A stretch of DNA of 64,000 bases from Micromonospora sp. CCTCC AA 2012012 (lineage in GTDB: Bacteria; Actinomycetota; Actinomycetes; Mycobacteriales; Micromonosporaceae): assembly GCF_040499845.1 (NCBI RefSeq), contig NZ_CP159342.1, forward strand, positions 3,472,001 through 3,536,000, given 5' to 3'. The translations under genes and the position numbers were made by a program. Within the stretch, counting starts at the first letter, position 1; each line of letters opens with the position of its first letter. Below the pieces are notes generated by a model. It saw only the letters and a program-made list of their open reading frames with translations, was not told the DNA's origin and did no database searches. Below, piece after piece: positions 17,801-24,724 of this stretch.

Positions 17801-20800
17801 GCGGCTCCACCCGGGGCGTCGCCTCGGGGCGGGCCGCCTCCCCACCGCCGAAGATCCGCCCGAGCGCCGTCATGGCCCGGCGGAGCAGCCCGTGCGGCTC
17901 GGGCCGGGTCTGCGCCGCGTGCTGCATGGCGAGGGTCTCGGTGATCTCGTGCACCCACACCCGGGGCAGCTGGCCCGCCGCCACCCGGTGGTTCACGTAG
18001 ACCAGGTGCGGGTCGTCGGGGGTACCGGCACGGACGATCGTCTCGGCGAGGTCCCGCATCCCGCCCGCCACCTGGGGCACGAAGTGCCGCTCACCGCCGT
18101 CGGCGAGCGTCACCTTGACGTACGGGCCCTCGGAGTGGACCGCGACCACCCCGGCGTCGGCGAAGTCCGTCGGCAGCGTGCCGTGCGCGGCCCGGTGCAG
18201 CTCGCCCAGCGACACGTCGGGCTGGTTCCAGGGACGGCCGTCCGGCACGAAGTCGGTCTCCGCGATCGGGCTGGCGTTGTGCCGCACCTGGTCGACGGGG
18301 GTGCGCTCCGGCGCCGGGCCGACCAGGTCGGCCGCCTCGTCGGCGAGCCGGTCCACCACCGCCGCGATCTCCTCGGCCGGCTTCGGCTGCACCCGGCCGT
18401 TCTCCGCCCGGTCGACCAGGTGCTCGCCGGCCCAGCGGCCCAGCTGTTCGGGGCCACCCCGGCCGGTGACCGACTGCCGCACGCTCTCCGGGGTGAGCGG
18501 GGCGGGCGAGGGCGGGTCAGCGGGGGTGACCGGGTGCCGGCCCACCACGTCCGCGTCGCGTACCGGGACCTCCGGCGAGACCGGCTCCTCCAGCACGCGC
18601 AGCGCATCCGGCGCGGGGCGCTCGGCCACCGGGGGCGGGCCGTCACCGGGCGGGCCGGCGTCGTGCGGTGGCGGGGCACCGTCGGACGGGTCGGGCAGCC
18701 GGAGCTGCTCACCCACCTCGTCGTGCAGGGTCCGCCACGCCTCGCGCAGCGACTCCTCGACGTGCGGGGCGCGGGCCACCGGGTCGGCGGGCAGGTGCGA
18801 CGAGAGCACCACCCCGGCCGGTTCGGTCTGCCGCCAGCCGCCCCCCTCGACGGCCTCCATCGGCGGGCGGACCACCACCGACCGGCCCGGCGGCACCGAC
18901 TCGTTCACCTGCACCACGACGTCGACCTCCACGCCGTCGCCGTAGCGCACGCGCAGGGTCCGCGTCTGCGGGTCCCAGTCGGCACGGTGCGGCTGGTCGG
19001 CCGGGCCGGCGTCCCGTCCGCGTACGAGGTCGGTCACCTCCCGGTCGAGCACGGCCGCGACGTCCCGGGGCGCGGCCACCGGCCGCTCGGGAAGCGGCCC
19101 GTCGACGGAGACCAGCCGGGCCGGGTCTACGCCGCGTACGTCCCGCCCGCCGGCCAGCTCTCCCGCTCGCGCCGCAGCCGCAGGATCTTCGTGAACGCCG
19201 CCGCGTACGTGCGGTCCGCCGTCCCGTCCGAGGGAGTGCCCTCCAGAGTGGATTTCTCGATCACCAGGAGGCGGTCCATCTCCGGATGTCCGAAGCGGTA
19301 CTCCACCTGTGTCCCGGTTTCCCGGGTCTTCTGAAAGTCGACCAGAATTGCCATCGTCGCTGTGCCGTCCCCGGGGGTGGTCGTCGACGCGGGAGTTCTT
19401 GGCCATCCGGGGCCCGTCGCCGTCGTGGCCGGTTGCCTCAGGTCGGCCGGCGACCCCCTCCGGCCGGGCCGCTCCGCTCTCGAACTCGGTACGCAGCTCG
19501 TCCAGTCGGCTCTTCGACTCGCCGAGGTCGGAGAAGTACCTGTCCCGCCACGCCTCCAGCTTCGGGCCTCCGGAGCGGAGCGCCCGATCCATCAGCTCCT
19601 CGTGCTTCTTGACGCCCGCCAGGTGATCGCGGATTACTGCGGAGTCCACGCCCCGCTCGATGAGGCGGATCGCCTCCTCGACGCGCACGTGGTACTCGAC
19701 GATCGTGTCGTGTCGCTGCGAGAGGAGTCCCGGCGGCCCGTTCATCTTGCCGAAGTTGCCGTTGGGCAGCTCCCGGACGGCCTCGGTGCCGATCTCCCAG
19801 TTGAACCGGTCCTTCAACTGGTTCACGTGGTCGATCTCGTGTTCGAGATCGAGGAAGCGCATGCCCTCGCGGTACCGAACCTCGCGCTCCTGCCGTACCA
19901 CGTGCGTGCGGTCGGCGGAGTAGACGTGTCGGAGCACCACGTTCGGCCCCCTGGGGTGCTCCACCAACCGGAACCCGTGCTCCTCGAGGAACTTCACCAT
20001 CTGCGGGAAGTCCGGGTGCAGCTCCATCCGCACGGTGCCCTGCCGGATCGACTCCGGCGTCGGCGGCTCGCCGACCTCCGCGCCGGCGCTGCGCATCACC
20101 GGCTCGTCGACCGGGTGGTGCCGTTCCGGGTGAGCCGTGGTCGGGTCGTGCGGCGGGCCGTCGGGCGGCGGGCCGCCGTCCCGTGCAGCCGGCACGGTGT
20201 CCCGCGTCTGCGCGTGCTGCTCGGGACGGGCGGGGCCCCGGTCGGTCGGGGTCGTAGCCGGGTCGCGTGTGGGGTCGGCAGCGCGCGGGCTCCGGCCCTC
20301 GCCCCCGGTGCGGGCCGTGCCGTCGACCGGCTGGCCGTCGCGGGCGTGCGCCGGCGCCGGGTCGACACCGTCCCGGCCAGGCCGTTCCCCACCGCGTGGT
20401 GCTTCGGCGCCCGTCGGCGCCCGCTCCCCGCCCACCGGCGCACGCTCCGCACCGACCCGGCTGCCGCCGGGCGTGGTGCGCTCGCCGCCGGGGGCCACGC
20501 CGTCGCGGGGGCCCACCCGGTCGCCGCCGGCAACCGTCCGGTCCCCACCGGGCCGGGGCCCGTCCGGCGCGCTCCGCGCCTCTCCACCCGGCGTCCGCTC
20601 CCCCGGCACTCGGTCGGCCGGCAACCGGTCGCCGGGCGCACGATCGGTAGGTACGCGGTCGGCGGGCGCGCGATCGGTAGGTACACGGTCGGCGGGCGCG
20701 CGATCGGTAGGTACACGGTCGGCGGGCGCGCGATCGGTAGGTACACGGTCGGTCGGGGGACGGTCGGTAGGTACGCCGTCGGTCGGCGCGCGATCGGTCG

Positions 20801-22904
20801 GCGCGTGATCGGCGGGTATCGGTTCGGTCGTGCGCTGGCTCGGCAGCGCGTCACCGGCGGGGCGATCCGTCGCCGAGGTGTCGGCCGAGGTGCGGCTCGA
20901 CGGCGACGCGTCGGTGTCGCCCCGCGTTGCCGTGCCGGGCGGATCACCTCCGCCGTCGGACGAGCCGCCGTCGCGCCCGGTGGGAGCGGTGCCGTCGGCC
21001 GGGGCCCGGTCGCCGGTGACCTCGGGCGTCCCGCCCCGGTCGACCGGTCCGGTGCGGTCGACGGTCGGCGCGCCGTCGCCGCCGGGCACGCGTACCCGCT
21101 CGATGGTGCGGGGGGTCGGCTCGGCCGACCGGACCGGCTCGCCGGTACGCGTGCTCGTGCCGCCACCCGACGCGTTCTGCCGCGGGCCACCGCCTCCGCC
21201 GCCTCCACCGTCACCGGCACGGGCCGGTGTGCCGCTGCCGGCCTCCGCCCGGGTACCGGCCGGCGTGTCGGTCCGGACGCCGCCCGTGAGCGACGCGGCG
21301 GCGTCCCGGGCCTTCGGGTCGACGTCGAGTTTGCTGAAGTGCTCGTCGCGGACTCCGGCGATGTCGGGCCGTTCCGCGAGCCCCTCCGGCAGGTGGGCCA
21401 CGCCGTCCCGGCCCTGGAAGGCGACGTAACCGTCGCTGGTGAGCAGCAGCCCCTCGTGGTTGTTCGCCCGGGTGGCCAGGACGTTGAAGCCGCCGTCGTG
21501 GCCGGGCAGCACGTGCACGTCGGCACCGATCCGCAGGCCCTCGATCCGGGTGTGCGGCAGACTGAACCTGGCCTGCTCCAGGACGGTCTGCGTGCCGAAG
21601 ATGGCACCGGCCGCGCCGCCCTGCACGGCGCTGTGTCCGACGAGGCCCCAGTCGATCTTGTTGTGCGGGTCCTGGATCCGGTCGTAGACCTCCTGACCGA
21701 GGGCCAGGCCGCCGCCGGCCGCGGCACCGCCGATCGTGTGGCCCAGCGGGCCGCCGAACATGCCCGCGCCGAAGGCCGCGCCCTGGACGACCCCGTCCTT
21801 GACCTGCGCCCAGTCGACGCCCTCGGTGCGGTTGCCGGAGAGGATCTGGCCGAACTGGCCGAGCAGGTTGCCGCCGCCCATGAAGCCCGCGCCGAACGCG
21901 ACGCGGGTGCCGACGTACCCGGCGAACTCCCGGCCCAGGGTCGACTCGGCGACCTCCCGGGCGGCGATCTTCGCGAGGGCGTTCTCGCCGACCTCGCGGG
22001 CCTCCTTGCCGGCCCACTTGCGCAGCAGTTGCTGGCGGATCTCCTTGGCGAGCTGCCGCTGCACCTCGCGGACGGCCTGGTTGCGCAGCGTACCGTTGAT
22101 CTCCCGGGCGGCCAGCCCGCGCAGCGCCTGCCCGGCCATCCGGTTGGCGACCGCCTTCGAGATGCCGCGCGCGGCGACCGTGCGGGCCGCGCGGCCGAGC
22201 ACCGTCTCCGTCATCACCCTGGTCCCGGCCGCGACGACCCGACCGGCGACGATCCGGGCGATCTGCGGCACGACGGTACGGACGGCGGCGGGGAGCACCC
22301 GACGGGCGACCGCGGCGGGCAGCTTGCCGAAGAGGCGGGTGAGGCTGCGCATCACGATGCGCATCGCGATGGAGGCGATCTTGCCGACGGTCTTCTCGGC
22401 GGCCTGGGTGAGCGCGAGCCGGGTGGCGGCGAAGAGCCCGGGCGCGGCGCCCAGGGACCCACCACCGGTCGGGATGGCGGCGGCGATGAGCATGAAGATC
22501 GAGACCGCGAGCATGATGAGGTTCAGCGCCGCCATGAACTTCATCAGCTCGACCTCGAGCCCGAAGTTCTGCACGCCGCGCTGCATCTGCGCGGCGCTCT
22601 CGGCGGTCTGGCGCAACCCTTCGAGATAGGCGAACCACTGCTCCACGAAGGTCTGCGCGGCGCCGTCGCCCGACCAGCTCTCCAGGATCGGGTTGGCCAT
22701 CTGCATGACGTCGGTGTAGGCGTCGTTCAACGCCTGCGCCAGGTCGCCCCACTGGTCGGCGAGGTCGTAGGCGTTGTTGGCGCTGGCCAGCGGGATCGGC
22801 CCGAGCAGCAGCTCACCGACCATGCTGCGGGCCCCGGGAATCCACTCCTCGATGTCGGCGAACCAGTCGAGGATGGACGTCATCACCTCGTGGTCATCAC
22901 TCAC
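14886..22904 (-). CDS. Giant type VII-secreted polymorphic toxin with stacked toxin-like domains
   Basis: The open frame has 2672 codons from GTG 22904 (GGGGG 6 nt upstream). Residues 1-110 are a CpnT/WXG100-like helical domain (ILESWSGDGAAQTFVEQW), followed by a hydrophobic stretch (about 118-145) and an Ala/Arg-rich helical region to about 450. A long disordered region includes 10-residue repeats (about 705-755). A zincin-like domain with HEIDH (1022-1026) follows. Residues about 1184-1260 are low-quality sequence over a nested gene in another frame. Then come an HEITE-containing pre-toxin domain (His1652), a second 10-residue repeat block, a GNAT-like domain, an HEVAE segment (His2300) and a nucleotidyltransferase-like tail (GSS 2515, DYD 2573-2575). 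It is the fifth cistron of the esx operon and the likely secreted effector. Confidence 0.85.
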   Translation of the reverse strand: MSDDHEVMTSILDWFADIEEWIPGARSMVGELLLGPIPLASANNAYDLADQWGDLAQALNDAYTDVMQMANPILESWSGDGAAQTFVEQWFAYLEGLRQTAESAAQMQRGVQNFGLEVELMKFMAALNLIMLAVSIFMLIAAAIPTGGGSLGAAPGLFAATRLALTQAAEKTVGKIASIAMRIVMRSLTRLFGKLPAAVARRVLPAAVRTVVPQIARIVAGRVVAAGTRVMTETVLGRAARTVAARGISKAVANRMAGQALRGLAAREINGTLRNQAVREVQRQLAKEIRQQLLRKWAGKEAREVGENALAKIAAREVAESTLGREFAGYVGTRVAFGAGFMGGGNLLGQFGQILSGNRTEGVDWAQVKDGVVQGAAFGAGMFGGPLGHTIGGAAAGGGLALGQEVYDRIQDPHNKIDWGLVGHSAVQGGAAGAIFGTQTVLEQARFSLPHTRIEGLRIGADVHVLPGHDGGFNVLATRANNHEGLLLTSDGYVAFQGRDGVAHLPEGLAERPDIAGVRDEHFSKLDVDPKARDAAASLTGGVRTDTPAGTRAEAGSGTPARAGDGGGGGGGGPRQNASGGGTSTRTGEPVRSAEPTPRTIERVRVPGGDGAPTVDRTGPVDRGGTPEVTGDRAPADGTAPTGRDGGSSDGGGDPPGTATRGDTDASPSSRTSADTSATDRPAGDALPSQRTTEPIPADHAPTDRAPTDGVPTDRPPTDRVPTDRAPADRVPTDRAPADRVPTDRAPADRVPTDRAPGDRLPADRVPGERTPGGEARSAPDGPRPGGDRTVAGGDRVGPRDGVAPGGERTTPGGSRVGAERAPVGGERAPTGAEAPRGGERPGRDGVDPAPAHARDGQPVDGTARTGGEGRSPRAADPTRDPATTPTDRGPARPEQHAQTRDTVPAARDGGPPPDGPPHDPTTAHPERHHPVDEPVMRSAGAEVGEPPTPESIRQGTVRMELHPDFPQMVKFLEEHGFRLVEHPRGPNVVLRHVYSADRTHVVRQEREVRYREGMRFLDLEHEIDHVNQLKDRFNWEIGTEAVRELPNGNFGKMNGPPGLLSQRHDTIVEYHVRVEEAIRLIERGVDSAVIRDHLAGVKKHEELMDRALRSGGPKLEAWRDRYFSDLGESKSRLDELRTEFESGAARPEGVAGRPEATGHDGDGPRMAKNSRVDDHPRGRHSDDGNSGRLSEDPGNRDTGGVPLRTSGDGPPPGDREIHSGGHSLGRDGGPHVRGGVHEDPAAAARAGELAGGRDVRGVDPARLVSVDGPLPERPVAAPRDVAAVLDREVTDLVRGRDAGPADQPHRADWDPQTRTLRVRYGDGVEVDVVVQVNESVPPGRSVVVRPPMEAVEGGGWRQTEPAGVVLSSHLPADPVARAPHVEESLREAWRTLHDEVGEQLRLPDPSDGAPPPHDAGPPGDGPPPVAERPAPDALRVLEEPVSPEVPVRDADVVGRHPVTPADPPSPAPLTPESVRQSVTGRGGPEQLGRWAGEHLVDRAENGRVQPKPAEEIAAVVDRLADEAADLVGPAPERTPVDQVRHNASPIAETDFVPDGRPWNQPDVSLGELHRAAHGTLPTDFADAGVVAVHSEGPYVKVTLADGGERHFVPQVAGGMRDLAETIVRAGTPDDPHLVYVNHRVAAGQLPRVWVHEITETLAMQHAAQTRPEPHGLLRRAMTALGRIFGGGEAARPEATPRVEPHVAARLNERVHLQRLHDWAGGRPEEQARLRREISGVDRDLAALGHRVDPPEVYRRVQDWGLPDTSHLTGVIGGRHDGTPNPGSAWHGTPRDPVPSQRAPHDLAPPGRPSHDPAPPWTVSHDVAPPRTVGHDAAPPWAVSRDGAPPWAARHDLAPSHSAPHDPGPSHPAPHDPGTSHLTPHDPDPGFPAPHDATPPEPSHDGHWTDKPWEREGRRPSFDELIPVTNAEAAKWAGEVKAEFGRQIEGREFGDGFRVRFDEDNHPISVYRNEVVLRLKVYDADGGLAGRTVRVFAREHDGSLYVTHSSIKLSDGAQGRGFSDGWNGFLEGWYRESGVHHIEVHAVDRGAYAWARAGYEWAPNTEHRANEVLGKLRTGVRQIDEHLDQLARWQRGEAELDVAPLLERYGVDHPDQLPERMRHERDAGQHILDRAARHRFGSPDYPQPQEISRAGADGRSGRDQTWVGKEALLGSDWKGVKPVSDGGVVNPHPRVESTDGRPITAAAVPDGEFHGYARELPEPEAVRDLARSALADAPPVRVERVDLDVVPADSLPDGAVARSVPVDGAGHTLPDGHLPPPDGGYRIEVSDRAGDLAVPRAVRHEVAELNAIGERARAGLDLDAPDVLRPGDVPDGPLPTRGDLSPHDLGRLAERDYLHELARDPEHAAHARSELDALDRHLGLHPDDPGAAARRHVVEDHAAARDEVGTGHTDRTAADDGGDRTTGSDHGDEPITQETGHLSYDDVSDLLPADDSGYRVTPADCEYLGISPEAVADWHARRAPLGMTPEQFGEFRTSLEEALRLDGIDPRAVDLRLQGSSAHFFSGAHKELPKLEDIPDAEAQRRYQEWRGDESEHPLRRPFDSMYRLGLDEEPSDYDVQVSSDAVATKADEVRQATGGADGPLYHPKYGFVVKRFVEGSMPHLLEWAERQTQVLGREVVPAVFSSTGPPDHSASGKVSAHFRDSDWLLNPRRES
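14889..15600 (-). other. C-terminal nucleotidyltransferase-like toxin domain
   Basis: The last 237 residues include LRLQGSSAHFFSG (GSS 2515-2517) and EPSDYDVQVSSD (DYD 2573-2575). A GS pair followed by a DxD in a strand is the signature of the Pol-beta-type nucleotidyltransferase fold, although the spacing of 58 residues is longer than usual. As the terminal domain next to a coupled immunity gene, it is probably the active toxin. Confidence 0.45.
16370..17180 (-). other. GNAT-like toxin domain inside the giant toxin
   Basis: Residues about 1909-2180 contain beta strands, then AQGRGFSDGWNGFLEGWY, similar to the acetyl-CoA-binding QxxGxG/A motif, and HHIEVHAVDRGAYAWARAGYEW, similar to GNAT strand 5. 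It ends with WVGKEALLGSDWKGVKPV, a typical toxin terminus. This suggests a second former C-terminal toxin cassette. No leftover immunity gene was found after it. Confidence 0.45.
17230..17545 (-). repeat. Coding ten-residue His-Asp/Pro repeats in the toxin linker
   Basis: About nine degenerate 30-bp units encode segments such as SHDPAPPWTV, SHDVAPPRTV and PHDPGPSHPA. The His-Asp pair recurs every ten residues. The block lies between the HEITE domain and the GNAT-like domain and is probably a flexible spacer. Confidence 0.85.
19127..19354 (-). CDS. Immunity-like 75-residue protein overprinted within the toxin ORF
   Basis: The frame differs from the surrounding 8-kb ORF. It begins MAILVDFQKTRETG, continues YRFGHPEMDRLLVIEKSTLEG and ends SWPAGGTYAA before TAG. 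This pattern recalls a small actinobacterial family found beside toxins; the recall is unverified. Third-codon GC is high in this frame but close to random in the toxin frame over the same bases, where codons such as GGA, GGT, CGA, CTT and TCA accumulate. So this frame was the one under selection. It sits directly after the zincin domain, as an immunity gene should. Expression now would need internal initiation; only a weak GGGGA lies upstream. Confidence 0.6.
   Translation of the reverse strand: MAILVDFQKTRETGTQVEYRFGHPEMDRLLVIEKSTLEGTPSDGTADRTYAAAFTKILRLRRERESWPAGGTYAA
19380..20070 (-). other. Zincin-like metallopeptidase toxin domain inside the giant toxin
   Basis: Residues about 945-1175 run from TPESIRQGTVRMELHPDF to the Arg/Glu-rich helix RDRYFSDLGESKSRLDELR. 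The motif LDLEHEIDHVNQL places HExxH at 19827-19841. It was probably once the C-terminal toxin, because the immunity-like gene 19127-19354 starts right after it. Confidence 0.55.
20641..20790 (-). repeat. Coding tandem repeat, five 30-bp units
   Basis: Five 30-bp units are in register, each encoding ten residues of the type VPTDRAPADR in the toxin linker. The middle units are nearly identical, so this is a recent, length-variable expansion. It is coding, with no unique spacers. Confidence 0.9.
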
Positions 22905-22955
22905 CGCGAGCCCCCGTACCGGTCAGGTCACCGGTCGCGCCGTCCACCACCGCGG

Positions 22956-23327
22956 TCAGGTGGGCGTGTTGGCGATGTCGGCGCCACCCTGCTGGTCGGT
23001 GGCGTCGTAGTTGATCATCGCCGTGGCGACGAAGTCGCCGATCGCGGTGAGCTTGGTGCCGCAGTAGACGGCGCTCTCCTTCACCGCCTCGTTGGCGGGG
23101 ACGGTCTTGTCGTCGTCGGCGGCCGGCACGGCCACGTGGTAGTTGTCCTTGACGAACGGGTCGGTGAACTGGTCCGACGGGAAGGTGTCGGCCCGCCCCT
23201 CGTGCTCGTCGATGGCCGACTTGATGCCCTGGAGCTTCGCCGTCAGCTCGGTGCCCTTGCTGCGAATGCCGTTGGCGATGCTGATGATCTCGCCCGGCGT
23301 CGACGTGATCTCGATGTAGTTACTCAT
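22956..23327 (-). CDS. EspC/WXG100-like type VII secretion-associated protein
   Basis: This 123-residue protein (MSNYIEITSTPGEI) is mostly helical. Its two halves flank a central loop (YHVAVPAADDDKTVPANEA), and NYDATD near the C-terminus contains a YxxxD-type secretion signal (Tyr107 to Asp111). It lacks a canonical WxG. It lies between a YbaB-like gene (8-bp overlap) and the giant toxin (51-bp gap), where toxin-specific partners or chaperones are usually encoded. It may dimerise with the toxin N-terminus. Confidence 0.7.
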   Translation of the reverse strand: MSNYIEITSTPGEIISIANGIRSKGTELTAKLQGIKSAIDEHEGRADTFPSDQFTDPFVKDNYHVAVPAADDDKTVPANEAVKESAVYCGTKLTAIGDFVATAMINYDATDQQGGADIANTPT

Positions 23328-23727
23328 CGCCGTCCCTGTTCCGCGTCCGCACGTCGGCGTCGTGGCTGCCGACGAAGTTCTGCATGTCGTTGGCGGCGAG
23401 CCCGCGCAGGTCACCGGGGAGGGTCTCGCCGAGCAGCTCGCTGCTCTGCCGCCCCGCCTCCTCCACCGCGGCCCGTACGGTCCGCAGGATGCTCGCCGAG
23501 AGCGCCTTCGAGTTGGGCTGCCGCAGCACGCGCGGGTCGATGTCGAGCTCGATCAGATGACCCCGCGGACCGACCACGGCCTTGATCATGCCGTCCGGCG
23601 ACCAGGCGGTGCCGGTCACCGAGAGCATGCGCTGCTGCAACCTGGGCAGCTCCCGGGTGGCCTTCTGCAGGTCACTCATCATGCCGCGCAGCACGCCCCA
23701 GTCCGGGCGCCCCGGTACGTCCGCCAT
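23320..23727 (-). CDS. YbaB/EbfC-family protein of the esx operon
   Basis: The protein has 135 residues (MADVPGRPDWGVLRGMMSDLQKAT). The core with VTGTAWSPDGMIKAVVGPRGHLIELDIDPRVL matches the YbaB fold, a small dimeric protein first described as nucleoid-associated. Actinobacterial paralogues are frequent next to WXG100 genes, so a role in ESX substrate handling or regulation is plausible. ATG 23727 has a GGGGGA site. Its stop lies 8 nt inside the next gene. Confidence 0.8.
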   Translation of the reverse strand: MADVPGRPDWGVLRGMMSDLQKATRELPRLQQRMLSVTGTAWSPDGMIKAVVGPRGHLIELDIDPRVLRQPNSKALSASILRTVRAAVEEAGRQSSELLGETLPGDLRGLAANDMQNFVGSHDADVRTRNRDGDE

Positions 23728-23812
23728 TCCCCCGCCTCGATCCCCGATGGTCCACCCGACCGGCGCCGGCAAGCGGTGACCCGGACGGGTCACCGGCTGC
23801 CGGCCACCGGAA

Positions 23813-24097
23813 CTACATTCCGGCCGCGATCTGCTGGTCGATCTGCTGCATCCGCTCCGCCGAGGCGCCGAGCTTGACGCCGACGCCGGCCAGCGCCGTC
23901 TTGATCTCGGTCGCGCCCTGGTTCCACTTCTGCCGCGCCTCGTCGCACGCGGTGCCCGCCTGGCCGCTCCAGTCCTGGGCGAAGAGCTGGGTGAACGCCG
24001 TGTAGAGGTCGTTCAGCTCGCGGTCCATCATGCCCTCGAAGGTGCCGATGGCCGTGGCGACGTCGTTGATCTGGCCGAAGTTGTACGTGATGGTCAT
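23813..24097 (-). CDS. WXG100-family protein (EsxA-like)
   Basis: The protein has 94 residues, with the helix-turn-helix hairpin of the family and the motif DWSGQAG (a W-x-G) at the turn near residue 43. It begins MTITYNFGQI and has no signal peptide. It is the second cistron after another WXG100-like gene, 31 nt apart, so the two probably form the heterodimer secreted by the EccC-driven machine. Confidence 0.92.
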   Translation of the reverse strand: MTITYNFGQINDVATAIGTFEGMMDRELNDLYTAFTQLFAQDWSGQAGTACDEARQKWNQGATEIKTALAGVGVKLGASAERMQQIDQQIAAGM

Positions 24098-24128
24098 GTC
24101 TCGCCTCTCCGATGGGGACTGCGGACGC

Positions 24129-24470
24129 TCAGCCGCGCAGGATGCTCATGACGGAGCTGTCGCCGGTCGACGCGGCGGCGGCCCGGATCTCGTTCGCTGC
24201 GTCCTCGTCGTGCACGCCGTACTGCTTGGAGGCGTTGCTCATCTTGCCGGCCAGCTCGTCCAACGCGTTGATGATCTTCGTGAGACCGTCGTTGAGCTGC
24301 ACGGAGACGTCCTGAAGGGCGTTGTTGGCCGCACCGGCCATGCCGGCGCCACCGAGCGACTGCACCCGGTCGAGGAGCTGCGCCATGCCGCGCGCGATCC
24401 CCTGGCCGGTGTCCTCGCACCGCTGCGCCATGGCGTTCAGCTGCTCCTGAGTGGCATGGACCTGACCCAT
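24129..24470 (-). CDS. WXG100-like protein with YxxxD export signal (EsxB-like)
   Basis: The protein has 113 residues from ATG 24470. It is helical with a Gly-rich turn (GGAGMAGAAN) in place of WxG. The C-terminal tail after the second helix contains YGVHD (84-88), which fits the YxxxD/E signal recognised by EccC. It is the first gene of the operon that runs through the giant toxin, so its promoter lies in 24471-24724. Confidence 0.85.
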   Translation of the reverse strand: MGQVHATQEQLNAMAQRCEDTGQGIARGMAQLLDRVQSLGGAGMAGAANNALQDVSVQLNDGLTKIINALDELAGKMSNASKQYGVHDEDAANEIRAAAASTGDSSVMSILRG

Positions 24471-24724
24471 GCCGGGAGTACCTGACAAGTGATTCACCCC
24501 GTTTCTCGATGTCGGCCCGCCCCAGTCGGAACGAACCCGATGAGTCGGCTCGCACGTGACGGTAGCGACCCGGATCCAGCCGTGCCATGCCGGCCCGGGG
24601 ACACTGTCCGTGCCGTCCCCATTGGACCGGAAACATCGACGGCCGGGGCGGGCTGGCCGCAACATTGTGGCATCCGACCACTACGATCTCCACTGCGATC
24701 CATCGCCAGTCACGGGGAGGCATC

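Noticed and set aside
14958..19334. Plus-strand open frame of 1458 codons opposite the giant toxin
   Set aside because: It shows the same reversed-codon composition and no recognisable domain; the minus-strand frame carries the conserved motifs.
20641..20790. CRISPR-like regular repeats
   Set aside because: Units are directly adjacent with no unique spacers and keep the toxin reading frame, so they are coding tandem repeats.
19362..23585. Plus-strand open frame of 1407 codons opposite the toxin N-terminus and esx genes
   Set aside because: It spans several real minus-strand genes and their intergenic gaps, which a real gene would not do; the composition is that of a shadow frame.
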